A stretch of DNA of 64,000 nucleotides from Eurosta solidaginis (Eukaryota > Arthropoda > Insecta > Diptera > Tephritidae): contig NC_090319.1 in assembly GCF_040869045.1 (NCBI RefSeq), positions 268,724,897 through 268,788,896 of the forward strand. The letters are read 5' to 3'. Below are positions 33,188 through 44,705 of this stretch, one piece after another; the stretch's first letter is position 1; each line of letters begins with the position of its first letter. The notes below the pieces were generated by a model. It searched no databases and had not been told where the DNA came from. It was given only the letters and a program-made list of their open reading frames with translations. The translations under genes were made by a program, and so were the position numbers.

Positions 33188-36100
33188 AACAAGTAAGGAA
33201 GGTTAAGTTCGGGTGTAACCGAACATTACATACTCAGTTGAGAGCTATGGTGACAACATAAGGGAAAATAACCATGTAGGAAAATGAACCGAGGGAAACC
33301 CTAGAATGTGTTTGTATGACATGTGTATCAAATGAAAGGCATTAAAGAGTATTTTATGAGGGAGTGGGCCATAGTTCTATAGGTGGACGCTATTTAGGGA
33401 CATAGCCATAAAGGTGGATCAGGGTTGACTCTAGAATGTCTTTGTACGATATGGGTATCAAATTAAAGGTATTAAGGAGGGTTTTAAAAGGGAGTGGTGG
33501 TAATTGTATAGGTGGTCGCATTTTCGAAATATCGCCATAAAGGTGGACCAGGGGTGACTCTAGAATGCGTTTGTACGATATGGGTATCAAATGAAAGGTG
33601 TTAATGAGTATTTTAAAAGGGAGTAATCCTTAGTTCCATAGGTGGACGCCGTTTCGAGATATCGCCATAAAGGTGGATCAGGGGTGACCCTAGAATTTGT
33701 TTGTTCAATATGGGTATCAAAAGAAAGGTGTTAATAAGTATTTTAAAAGGGAGTAATCTTTAGTCCCATAGGTGGACGCCGTTTCGAGGTATCGCCATAA
33801 AGGTGGACCAGGGGTGACCCTAGAATTTGTTTGTACAATATGGGAATCAAACGAAAGGTGTTAATGAATATTTTAAAAGGGAGTGGGCCTTAGTTCTATA
33901 GGTGGACGCCGTTTCGAAATATCGCCAAAAAGGTGGACCAGGACCAGGGGTGACTCTCGAATGTGTTTGTACGATATGGGTATCAAAAGAAAGGTGTTAA
34001 TGGGTATTTCAAGAGGGAGTAATCCTTAGTTCCATAGGTGGACGCCGTTTCGAGATATCGCCATAAAGGTGGGCCAGGGGTGACTTTAGAATATGTTTGT
34101 ACGATATGGGTATCAAATGAAAGGTGTTAATGAGTATTTTAAAAGGGAGTGGGCCTTAGTTCTATAGGTGGACGCCGTTTCGAAATATCGCCATAAAGGT
34201 GGACCAGGGGTGACTCTAGAATGTGTTTGTACGATATGGGTATCAAATGAAAGGTGTTAATGAGTATTTTTAAAAGGGAGTGGGCCTTTGTTCTATAGGT
34301 GTTCGCCGTTTCGAAATATCGCCATAAAGGTGGACCAGGGGTGACTCTAGAATGTGTTTGTACGATATGGGTATCAAAGTAAAGGTATTAATGAGGGTTT
34401 TAAAAGGGAGGGGTGGTTGTTGTATAGGTGGTCGCATTTTCGAAATATCGCCATAAAGGTGGACCAGGGGTGACTTTAGAATATGTTTGTACGATATGGG
34501 TATCAAATGAAAGGTGTTAATGAGTATTTTAAAAGGGAGTGGGCCTTAGTTCTATAGGTGGACGCCGTTTCGAAATATCGCCATAAACGTGGACCAGGGG
34601 TGACTCTAGAATGTGTTTGTACGATATGGGTATCAAATTAAAGGTATTAATGAGGGTTTTAAAAGGGAGTGGTGGTTGTTGTATAGGTGGTCGCATTTTC
34701 GAAATATCGCCATAAAGGTGGACCAGGGGTGACTTTAGAATATGTTTGTACGATATGGGTATCAAATGAAAGGTGTTAATGAGTATTTTAAAAGGGAGTG
34801 GGCCTTAGTTCTATAGGTGGACGCCGTTTCGAAATATCGCCATAAAGGTGGACCAGGGGTGACTCTAGAATGTGTTTGTAGGATATGGGTATCAAATTAA
34901 AGGTGTTAATGAGTATTTTTAAAAGGGAGTGGGCCTTTGTTCTATAGGTGTTCGCCGTTTCGAAATATCGCCATAAAGGTGGACCAGGGGTGACTCTAGA
35001 ATGTGTTTGTACGATATGGGTATCAAAGTAAAGGTATTAATGAGGGTTTTAAAAGGGAGTGGTGGTTGTTGTATAGGTGTTCGCCGTTTCGAAATATCGC
35101 CATAAAGGTGGACCAGGGGTGACTCTAGAATGTGTTTGTACGATATGGGTATCAAAGTAAAGGTATTAATGAGGGTTTTAAAAGGGAGTGGTGGTTGTTG
35201 TATAGGTGGTCGCATTTTCGAAATATCGCCATAAAGGTGGACCAGGGGTGACTTTAGAATATGTTTGTACGATATGGGTATCAAATGAAAGGTGATAATG
35301 AGTATTTTAAAAGGAGTGGGCCTTAGTTCCATAGGTGGACGCCGTCTCGAAATATCGCCATAAAGGTGGACCAGGGGTGACTCTAGAATGTGTTTGTACG
35401 ATATGGGTATCAAATTAAAGGTACTAATGAGGGTTTAAAAAGGGAGTGGTGGTTGTTGTTTAGGTGGTCGCATTTTCGAAATATCGCCATAAAGGTGGAC
35501 CAGGGTGACCCAGAACATCATCTGTTGGATACCGCTAATTTATTTATATATGTAATACCTGCCAAGATTTTAAGGGTTTTTTATTTCGCCCTGCAGAACT
35601 TTTTCATTTTCTTCTACTTAATATGGTAGGTGTCACAACCATTTTATAAAGTTTTTTCTAAAGTTATATTTCGCTTCAATAAAACAATCCAATCACCTTA
35701 CCATGTTTCATCCCTTTTTTCGTATTTGGTATAGAATTATGACATTTTTTTCATTTTTCGTAATTTTCGATAACGAAAAAGTGGGCGTGGTCTTAGTCGG
35801 ATTTCGTTCATTTTTCATACCAAGATAAAGTGAGTTCAAGTAAGCACGTGAACTAAGTTCATTAAAGATATGTCGATTTTTGCTCAATTTATCGTGTTAA
35901 CTGCCATGCGGAAGGACAGACGGACGACTGTGTATAAAAACTGGGCGTGGCATCAACCGATTTCGCCCATTTTCACAGAAAAGAGGTAACGTCATAAAAT
36001 CTATGCCCCTACCAAATTTCAAAAGGATTGGTTAATTTTTGTTCGACTTATGGCGTTAAAAGTATCCTAGACAAATTAAATGAAAAAGGGCGGAGCCACG

Positions 36101-36831
36101 CCCGTTTTGAAATTTTCTTTTATTTTTATATTTTGTTGCACTATATCATTACTGGAGTTTAATGTTGACATAATTTACTTATATACTGTAAAGATATTAA
36201 ATTTTTTGTTAAAATTTTACTTTAAAAAAAATTTTTTTTTTTAAGTGGGCGTGGTCCTTCTCCGATTTTGCTAATTTTTATTAAGCGTACATATAGTAAT
36301 AGGAGTAACGTTCCTGCGAAATTTCATCATGATATCTTCAACGACTGCCAAATTACAGCTTGCAAAAGTTTTAAATTACCTTCTTTTAAAAGTGGGCGGT
36401 GCCACGCCCAATGTCCACAATTTTACTAATTTTCTATTCTACGCCATAAATTCAACTCATCTACCAAGTTTCGTCGCTTTATCTCTCTTTTGTAATGAAT
36501 TATCGCAATTTTTCCGTTTTTCGAAATTTTCGATATCGAAAAAGTGGGCGTGGTTATAGTCCGATATCGTTCATTTTAAATAGCGATCTGAGATGAGTGC
36601 TCAGGAACCTACATACCAAATTTCATCAAGATACCTCAAAATTTACTCAAGTTATCTTGTTAACGGACGGACGGGCGGACGGACATGGCTCAATCAAATT
36701 TTTTTTCGATCCTGATTATTTTGATATATGGAAGTCTATATCTATCTCGATTCCTTTATATATGTACAACCAACCGTTATCCAATCAAACTTAATATACT
36801 CTGTGAGCTCTGCTCAACTGAGTATAAAAAG
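33188..36831 (-). mobile_element. DINE-1-like element, family B copy 3 (complete, reversed)
   Basis: On the plus strand: AACAAGTAAGGAAGGTTAAG, hairpin GTTCGGGTGTAACCGAAC, ATTACATACTCAGTTGAGAG, the ~130-bp array, the CACGCCC-rich body, GGACGGACGGACATGGCT-type repeats, and the end CTCAACTGAGTATAAAAAG. Both sub-terminal repeats and the stem-loop are present. Stop-free frames through the array repeat PISYKHILESPLVHLYGDIS at the unit length and are not proteins. Confidence 0.8.
33290..35505. repeat. ~130-bp tandem array in family B copy 3 (about 17 units)
   Basis: Reverse complement of the array unit at 30190-31940. Variants alternate in the module's final part (CTTAGTTCTATAGGTGGACG against GTTGTTGTATAGGTGGTCGC), so there is some higher-order order, mostly in steps of one to three units. 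Confidence 0.92.
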
Positions 36832-38213
36832 AAATCAACAAACAAAAACAATTCCATTAATTTCTTCATTCAACTGTTTTATGTTAACAGTTATGCAGTG
36901 AGGCTTAAATGGGGGATGCGGAAGACAATGCATTGAAAAGGAATGCGAAATTAGTGAGAGTATGGAAAACAAGCAAGTGCTCGAACGCGAGCTATGTTTT
37001 GGAAGTACCAGCATTTTATTTGGCAACACTTGCGTATGGAGATACTCAGGAAAAAACATCAACTTTTCACAGCGCATATTGGGATTCCAGGAGTTGATAA
37101 GCAGAATACAAAGCTTTATAGCTTCGCAGCTTCCGCAACCCAATTGTATATCTCACCTACCCCAGGGGGAATCTCTTACAAATATGCATTCTTCATACAC
37201 ATATTAAGCAGGCGAGGCTGTGTCTAACACAAGTTCCTCTTGAAACTAGGTGGTGGTGGGTGGGATCGTTTAGAAAGTTCAATGCTATCTATATAAATTA
37301 TTCCCGAGATTGTAACTAGAACGTACCATATATATATCCAGCAAAGTACTATTAACATCGATAACACCCCCCAAAACCTTCGGAACAAGACGACAGCCCC
37401 GTTCCAAATTGCATAATCTACATAGCATAATCTGCATTAGCAAAAGTTGTCAAATCTCCAAAGTAGCTTTTGGTGTTAAGAACTCTTTTGGTATTATTTC
37501 GGAGTTATTTAGACATCATTGGTGGTTGTTATTTCTGTCAAATCTCCAAAATAGCTTTTGCTCTTAAGAAAACTTTTGGTATTTTTTAAAAATAGAAACC
37601 GTTTAAAAAATAGAAACTAGATTGATGTGATTGCGCGCAGAAAAGCGGTATCATGGAAGTATGATATCTCTGACATCCCAGGGCATGTACACGCCTTTGT
37701 GAAGCAAAGAATGTGAGTGCAATGGAAGTTCGTCATTTATTGCTGCTCACTAATTTTATAACTAAAATCTGCTATTGAACTTATTCCATGGAATATAGAA
37801 ATTCGAATTTGTTGGCACTTATTAATATATTTCCCGTTACTTAAGCACTTATATTGAAATATTATTGTTTCTGATTTCCATTTAAAAAATGTTATCAACA
37901 ATTTTACTAAAAGTTAATATGCGGTTTTGCACTTACTACGACGACGTTACATTAACAACAGCAAAGTTTTTGCATACGCTTGTTATATAAAACGTTGTAC
38001 AGTGGCAGAACATCATGTTAACCGTTCAACGATTGGCCTTGATTTTCTAATTACCGCCCAACGCCGTTAAGTATATGCAGATGTTGCTGTCTCATGCAAC
38101 ATAATAATTTGAAAAAGATTCTTCATCAACAATCAACTAAGTACATAGACAAATTTGAAAATAGCAAGGCAAAAGTACAAAAAATTAAAGCTAGATCAGT
38201 TCGTTGCAAAAAG

Positions 38214-41200
38214 AACAAGTAAGGAAGGTTAAGTTCGGGTGTAACCGAACATTACATACTCAGTTGAGAGCTATGGTGACAACATAAGGGAAAATAACCA
38301 TGTAGGAAAATGAACCGAGGGAAACCCTAGAATGTGTTTGTATGACATGTGTATCAAATGAAAGGCATTAAAGAGTATTTTATGAGGGAGTGGGCCATAG
38401 TTCTATAGGTGGGCGCTATTTAGGGACATAGCCATAAAGGTGGATCAGGGTTGACTCTAGAATGTCTTTGTACGATATGGGTATCAAATTAAAGGTATTA
38501 AGGAGGGTTTTAAAAGGGAGTGGTGGTAATTGTATAGGTGGTCGCATTTTCGAAATATCGCCATAAAGGTGGACCAGGGGTGACTCTAGAATGCGTTTGT
38601 ACGATATGGGTATCAAATGAAAGGTGTTAATGAGTATTTTAAAAGGGAGTAATCCTTAGTTCCATAGGTGGACGCCGTTTCGAGATATCGCCATAAAGGT
38701 GGACCAGGGGTGACCCTAGAATTTGTTTGTTCAATATGGGTATCAAAAGAAAGGTGTTAATAAGTATTTTAAAAGGGAGTAATCTTTAGTCCATAGGTGG
38801 ACGCCGTTTCGAGGTATCGCCATAAAGGTGGACCAGGGGTGACCCTAGAATTTGTTTGTACAATATGGGAATCAAACGAAAGGTGTTAATGAATATTTTA
38901 AAAGGGAGTGGGCCTTTGTTCTATAGGTGGACGCCGTTTCGAAATATCGCCAAAAGGGTGGACCAGGACCAGGGGTGACTCTCGAATGTGTTTGTACGAT
39001 ATGGGTATCAAAAGAAAGGTGTTAATGGGTATTTCAAGATGGAGTAATCCTTAGTTCCATAGGTGGACGCCGTTTCGAGATATCGCCATAAAAGTGGGCC
39101 AGGGGTGACTTTAGAATATGTTTGTACGATATGGGTATCAAATGAAAGGTGTTAATGAGTATTTTAAAAGGGAGTGGGCCTTAGTTCTATAGGTGGACGC
39201 CGTTTCGAAATATCGCCATAAAGGTGGACCAGGGGTGACTCTAGAATGTGTTTGTACGATATGGGTATCAAATGAAAGGTGTTAATGAGTATTTTTAAAA
39301 GGGAGTGGGCCTTTGTTCTATAGGTGTTCGCCGTTTCGAAATATCGCCATAAAGGTGGACCAGGGGTGACTCTAGAATGTGTTTGTACGATATGGGTATC
39401 AAAGTAAAGGTATTAATGAGGGTTTTAAAAGGGAGTGGTGGTTGTTGTATAGGTGGTCGCATTTTCGAAATATCGCCATAAAGGTGGACCAGGGGTGCTT
39501 TAGAATATGTTTGTACGATATGGGTATCAAATGAAAGGTGTTAATGAGTATTTTAAAAGGGAGTGGGCCTTAGTTCTATAGGTGGACGCCGTTTCGAAAT
39601 ATCGCCATAAACGTGGACCAGGGGTGACTCTAGAATGTGTTTGTACGATATGGGTATCAAATTAAAGGTATTAATGAGGGTTTTAAAAGGGAGTGGTGTT
39701 TGTTGTATAGGTGGTCGCATTTTCGAAATATCGCCATAAAGGTGGACCAGGGGTGACTTTAGAATATGTTTGTACGATATGGGTATCAAATGAAAGGTGT
39801 TAATGAGTATTTTAAAAGGGAGCCTTAGTTCTATAGGTGGACGCCGTTTCGAAATATCGCCATAAAGGTGGACCAGGGGTGACTCTAGAATGTGTTTGTA
39901 GGATATGGGTATCAACTTAAAGGTGTTAATGAGTATTTTTAAAAGGGAGTGGGCCTTTGTTCTATAGGTGTTCGCCGTTTCGAAATATCGCCATAAAGGT
40001 GGACCAGGGGTGACTCTAGAATGTGTTTGTACGATATGGGTATCAAAGTAAAGGTATTAATGAGGGTTTTAAAAGGGAGTGGTGGTTGTTGTATAGGTGT
40101 TCGCCGTTTCGAAATATCGCCATAAAGGTGGACCAGCGGTGACTCTAGAATGTGTTTGTACGATATGGGTATCAAAGTAAAGGTATTAATGAGGGTTTTA
40201 AAAGGGAGTGGTGGTTGTTGTATAGGTGGTCGCATTTTCGAAATATCGCCATAAAGGTGGACCAGGGGTGACTTTAGAATATGTTTGTACGATATGGGTA
40301 TCAAATGAAAGGTGATAATGAGTATTTTAAAAGGAGTGGGCCTTAGTTCCATAGGTGGACGCCGTCTCGAAATATCGCCATAAAGGTGGACCAGGGGTGA
40401 CTCTAGAATGTGTTTGTACGATATGGGTATCAAATTAAAGGTACTAATGAGGGTTTAAAAAGGGAGTGGTGGTTGTTGTTTAGGTGGTCGCATTTTCGAA
40501 ATATCGCCATAAAGGTGGACCAGGGTGACCCAGAACATCATCTGTTGGATACCGCTAATTTATTTATATATGTAATACCTGCCAAGATTTTAAGGGTTTT
40601 TTATTTCGCCCTGCAGAACTTTTTTATTTTCTTCTACTTAATATGGTAGGTGTCACAACCATTTTATAAAGTTTTTTCTAAAGTTATATTTCGCTTCAAT
40701 AAAACAATCCAATCACCTTACCATGTTTCATCCCTTTTTTCGTATTTGGTATAGAATTATGACATTTTTTTCATTTTTCGTAATTTTCGATAACGAAAAA
40801 GTGGGCGTGGTCTTAGTCGGATTTCGTTCATTTTTCATACCAAGATAAAGTGAGTTCAAGTAAGCACGTGAACTAAGCTCATTAAAGATATGTCGATTTT
40901 TGCTCAATTTATCGTGTTAACTGCCATGCGGAAGGACAGACGGACGACTGTGTATAAAAACTGGGCGTGGCATCAACCGATTTCGCCCATTTTCACAGAA
41001 AAGAGGTAACGTCATAAAATCTATGCCCCTACCAAATTTCAAAAGGATTGGTTAATTTTTGTTCGACTTATGGCGTTAAAAGTATCCTAGACAAATTAAA
41101 TGAAAAAGGGCGGAGCCACGCCCGTTTTGAAATTTTCTTTTATTTTTGTATTTTGTTGCACTATATCATTACTGGAGTTTAATGTTGACATAATTTACTT

Positions 41201-41833
41201 ATATACTGTAAAGATATTAAATTTTTTGTTAAAATTTTACTTTAAAAAAAATTTTTTTTTTTAAGTGGGCGTGGTCCTTCTCCGATTTTGCTAATTTTTA
41301 TTAAGCGTACATATAGTAATAGGAGTAACGTTCCTGCGAAATTTCATCATGATATCTTCAACGACTGCCAAATTACAGCTTGCAAAAGTTTTAAATTACC
41401 TTCTTTTAAAAGTGGGCGGTGCCACGCCCAATGTCCACAATTTTACTAATTTTCTATTCTACGCCATAAATTCAACTCATCTACCAAGTTTCGTCGCTTT
41501 ATCTCTCTTTTGTAATGAATTATCGCAATTTTTCCGTTTTTCGAAATTTTCGATATCGAAAAAGTGGGCGTGGTTATAGTCCGATATCGTTCATTTTAAA
41601 TAGCGATCTGAGATGAGTGCTCAGGAACCTACATACCAAATTTCATCAAGATACCTCAAAATTTACTCAAGTTATCTTTTTAACGGACGAACGGGCGGAC
41701 GGACATGGCTCAATCAAATTTTTTTTCGATCCTGATTATTTTGATATATGGAAGTCTATATCTATCTCGATTCCTTTATATATGTACAACCAACCGTTAT
41801 CCAATCAAACTTAATATACTCTGTGAGCTCTGA
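38214..41833 (-). mobile_element. DINE-1-like element, family B copy 4 (duplicate of copy 3, 5' tip lost)
   Basis: Lies in the second 5-kb copy. Identical in plan to copy 3, with array 38315-40525. The terminal ctcaactgagtataaaaag is missing, so the sequence goes from GTGAGCTCTG straight to AAATCAAAAAAC. Confidence 0.8.
38315..40525. repeat. ~130-bp tandem array in family B copy 4 (about 17 units)
   Basis: Same unit order as copy 3 with few differences, consistent with duplication of a whole array and not independent expansion. Confidence 0.92.
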
Positions 41834-42439
41834 AATCAAAAAACAAAAACAATTCCATTAATTTCTTCATTCAACTGTTTTATGTTAACAGTTATGCAGT
41901 GAGGCTTAAATGGGGGATGCGGAAGACAATGCATTGAAAAGGAATGCGAAATTAGTGAGAGTATGGAAAACAAACAAGTGCTCGAACGCGAGCTATGTTT
42001 TGGAAGTACCAGCATTTTATTTGGCAACACTTGCGTATGGAGATACTCAGGAAAAAACATCAACTTTTCACAGCGCATATTGGGATTCCAGGAGTTGATA
42101 AGCAGAATACAAAGCTTTATAGCTTCGCAGCTTCCGCAACCCAATTGTATATCTCACCTACCCCAGGGGGAATCTCTTACAAATATGCATTCTTCATACA
42201 CATATTAAGCAGGCGAGGCTGTGTCTAACACAAGTTCCTCTTGAAACTAGGTGGTGGTGGGTGGGATCGTTTAGAAAGTTCAATGCTATCTATATAAATT
42301 ATTCCCGAGATTGTAACTAGAACGTACCATATATATATCCAGCAAAGTACTATTAACATCGATAACACCACCCAAAACCTTCGGAACAAGACGACAGCCC
42401 CGTTCCAAATTGCATAATCTACATAGCCTTATTGCATTA

Positions 42440-42640
42440 GCAAAAGTTGTCAAATCTCCAAAGTAGCTTTTGGTGTTAAGAACTCTTTTGGTATTATTTC
42501 GGAGTTATTTAGACATCATTGGTGGTTGTTATTTCTGTCAAATCTCCAAAATAGCTTTTGCTCTTAAGAAAACTTTTGGTATTTTTTCGTAGTTATTTGG
42601 AGATCATTGGTGGTTATTATTTCTAACCCATTTCGGTACT
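42440..42640. repeat. ~88-bp direct repeat pair
   Basis: GTCAAATCTCCAAA at 42449 and 42537 starts two units containing AGCTTTTG, TCTTAAGAA-like, TTTTGGTATTATTTCG-like and CATTGGTGGTTGTTATTTCT. The first unit also occurs at the end of the first 5-kb copy (about 37449). Confidence 0.75.
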
Positions 42641-42759
42641 ACTTTAGAAATTTTTAGCTATTGATTTTGTAACCATTTCGGAATTCATTTATTATAATTT
42701 TTTGTTTTGTTTTGTCCATTTCTAATATTTTGCAATATTTTAAGAACCTTCTTATTATA

Positions 42760-43560
42760 TCTGTACTATCTGAGAAAAGAGTCATAAGTTTGTTATCGGA
42801 TAGTTATCGAGAACAACTGACATTGAGAAGTTATCGGCTTGTTAGTTGCTTGTTAGCGTCCTATTATGGATTTGTTGTAGATAACAATCGATATTTGCTT
42901 CGTTTAGATGAGTTAACGGTTCGTTATCGGTGTATTACTGGTGTACTATTGGCGAGTTATCGATTTGTTTACGTCGTGTTTAATTATTGTTTAATAACGA
43001 GATACTGATTTTTAACCGGTTTTACTGAGTTATTTTTGACCCATTTCGGTACTGCTTTGGAACTTTTGCGCGATTTGTTTTGTGACCATTTCGCGACTTT
43101 TTTAGCAGCATTTTACCGATTTGTTATTGCCGAGTTATCGTAGTATTACATGTTATTATTTATTTGTAAGCTATAGATTATTGAATGGTTTTTATCGACA
43201 AAAATGGCTATTCAGAAGTTTTCGCTTGTGATATCAAACATATATCACTTTAATGAATTACAAATCTATAATGGATCGATAGTAATCCAATAAGCAGTCG
43301 ATAAAAAAGAACCATATATCACCTGACACATTATTTATGGATTGCAAACCGATTAAAAATCAACAGCTCTTCAATAAAAAATGGTTAAAAAGATTATCAT
43401 TCTTCTATAAGGGAGATATATTGGTTGTAATCGATAACAAGACCATACCACTACGATAGCAATAAAATCAGAAATCGACAACAAGCCGATGACTTGTGGA
43501 TATTGGTTGTTACTGATAAAAGGTAATACTTATTCGATAACAAGATTATAATAAGCCGAT
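42760..43560. repeat. Degenerate GTTATCG / CGATAAC inverted arrays
   Basis: The left half (about 42780-43170) is rich in GTTATCG, TTGTTAG and GAGTTATCG. The right half (about 43290-43560) is rich in the reverse complement (CGATAACAAG, CCGATAA, ATCGATAA). The two face each other across about 120 bp, so the transcript could fold back. Confidence 0.5.
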
Positions 43561-43619
43561 AAAAAACCGATCACTGTTGTTGTTGCTGTTGTTGATAAGT
43601 AACCGCTTTCCCTCCTAAC

Positions 43620-43865
43620 AAATATGAAACAGTCATGAAAATAATTTTGAAAACAACGCAAAAATAATCCCGAAAAGTGTCGGCAGTAAATCTTAAATGA
43701 CCCTGCTGATATGCAAATTAATCCCGCAGGAGTACCGACATCTTTATAAAAAGATCTGAATTTGTCACAGAATGCAAACACACTCATTCCAAAAGGTACT
43801 TGAACTAATCCCAAAACAGTACGAAATTATTTTAAAATGTTTCCCAACGGATTTGTTAAGTATCT
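43620..43865. repeat. Relic of the ~89-bp satellite
   Basis: AATAATCCCGAAAAGTGTCG, AAATGACCCTGCTGATATGC, AATTAATCCCGCAGGAGTAC and CTAATCCCAAAACAGTACGA are recognisable but decayed forms of the monomer phrases in the 10.7-25.3 kb cluster. About two to three monomers. Confidence 0.6.
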
Positions 43866-44519
43866 AAAAATAACATATTGCAAATATTGTCAACGAATCT
43901 CGATAGACATCGATAAGTAATTCGAAGCTCCTTTTGAAGTTATCCACGAAATACTCAAGAGCTTTTGAGTAATCATAAGTGAAGTTCCTTCTTGTTAGCT
44001 TCTGGGGATTCTATTCAATTCAATTCAATTCATTGCTGACCATGACGTGGGCATTGTATCACAGCTGGACTAATTAAGCTGATCTTAGCTGTTAGCTCTT
44101 TCTGCCTTTAGAATAATGAAATAGCTCAGCATTTCATCTTCCACTTTATATAGAATCACGACTGAGACGTTTTTCATAGTCGAATCTTATTAAAACTGCC
44201 AGTTTCCTTGTATTTCTGTTAGATAATTTCGATTACTTTTCTTTGAGGGTTAATTCCCATTGAATGAACAAAGCCACAAAATTATGTGTTTTGAATAGAT
44301 GTATTAGGAGACAAATGGTTGAGCTCTGGAAATCTACATTCGTTCAGCCAAAAGTAAATTAAGAATAAGTTAGAAATTACACCAATCGAGCAATAATTAG
44401 TACCGGATGCATATTTTTTGGATACTGTTGGGAATTACTTTCGAATGAAAATTTTCAAAAAGCTTTTTCATAGCGGAATCAACTCTGTTCAGTGGTTTAG
44501 CAAACACTCTAATTGTTTA
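43866..44519. other. AT-rich spacer; no gene seen
   Basis: Contains a short CAATTCAATTCAATTCATT run at about 44016. No domain-bearing frame. Confidence 0.4.
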
Positions 44520-44705
44520 TCTGCCATAAAAGGCTTCTTAGTGGAAATCCGTCCGCATTACAGCTGCCGTATGTGTTCGGCATAAGGCATGCAGGTCTCC
44601 GTCAATTTGTTGGAAATACTAAAAGGTAACGCAGCGTAATTTGGAAAAGAATCTCGGCCTATTCTCCTCGGTGATAAATCGGGCCAAGTATTTATTTTTT
44701 TGTCT
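44520..44705 (+). mobile_element. Degraded SINE body
   Basis: Follows the SINE body at 9960-10143 in order, with many changes: CTGCCATAAAAGGCTTCTTA, GTTCGGCATAAGGCATGCAG, GTCAATTTGTTGGAAATACT, GTAACGCAGCGTAATTTGGA and AATCTCGGCCTATTCTCCTC. No tRNA-like head remains. Confidence 0.65.

Larger units (their letters stand above)
32571..37587. repeat. 5-kb tandem duplication, copy 1
   Basis: AACCGTTTAA at 32571 recurs at 37597, and the sequence is nearly identical for about 5 kb, ending at GGTATTTTTT (37587 and 42587). Copy 1 contains a unique ~600-bp lead, a reversed DINE-1-like element (33188-36831), about 400 bp of spacer and a retroelement tail piece (TAACACCCCCCAAAACCTT at 37362). Differences are single bases and a few small indels; copy 2 is about 26 bp shorter. 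Confidence 0.93.
37597..42587. repeat. 5-kb tandem duplication, copy 2
   Basis: Near-identical to copy 1. Differences I can see include loss of ctcaactgagtataaaaag after 41832, a 5-bp loss near 39820, one C fewer near 38791 and scattered substitutions. The join (37588-37596) repeats a short AAAATAGAAAC word. It could be a true recent tandem duplication or two haplotypes placed end to end by the assembler. Confidence 0.93.

Noticed and set aside
34919..35413. 164-codon frame repeating PISYKHILESPLVHLYGDIS (also 39939-40433 and others)
   Set aside because: Product of the ~129-130-bp tandem array in DINE-1-like elements. The unit length is near a multiple of three, which keeps a frame open by chance.
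36909..37227. Cluster of overlapping frames on both strands (repeated at 41910-42228)
   Set aside because: Present in both copies only because of the 5-kb duplication. No domain, and open frames in several registers suggest chance.
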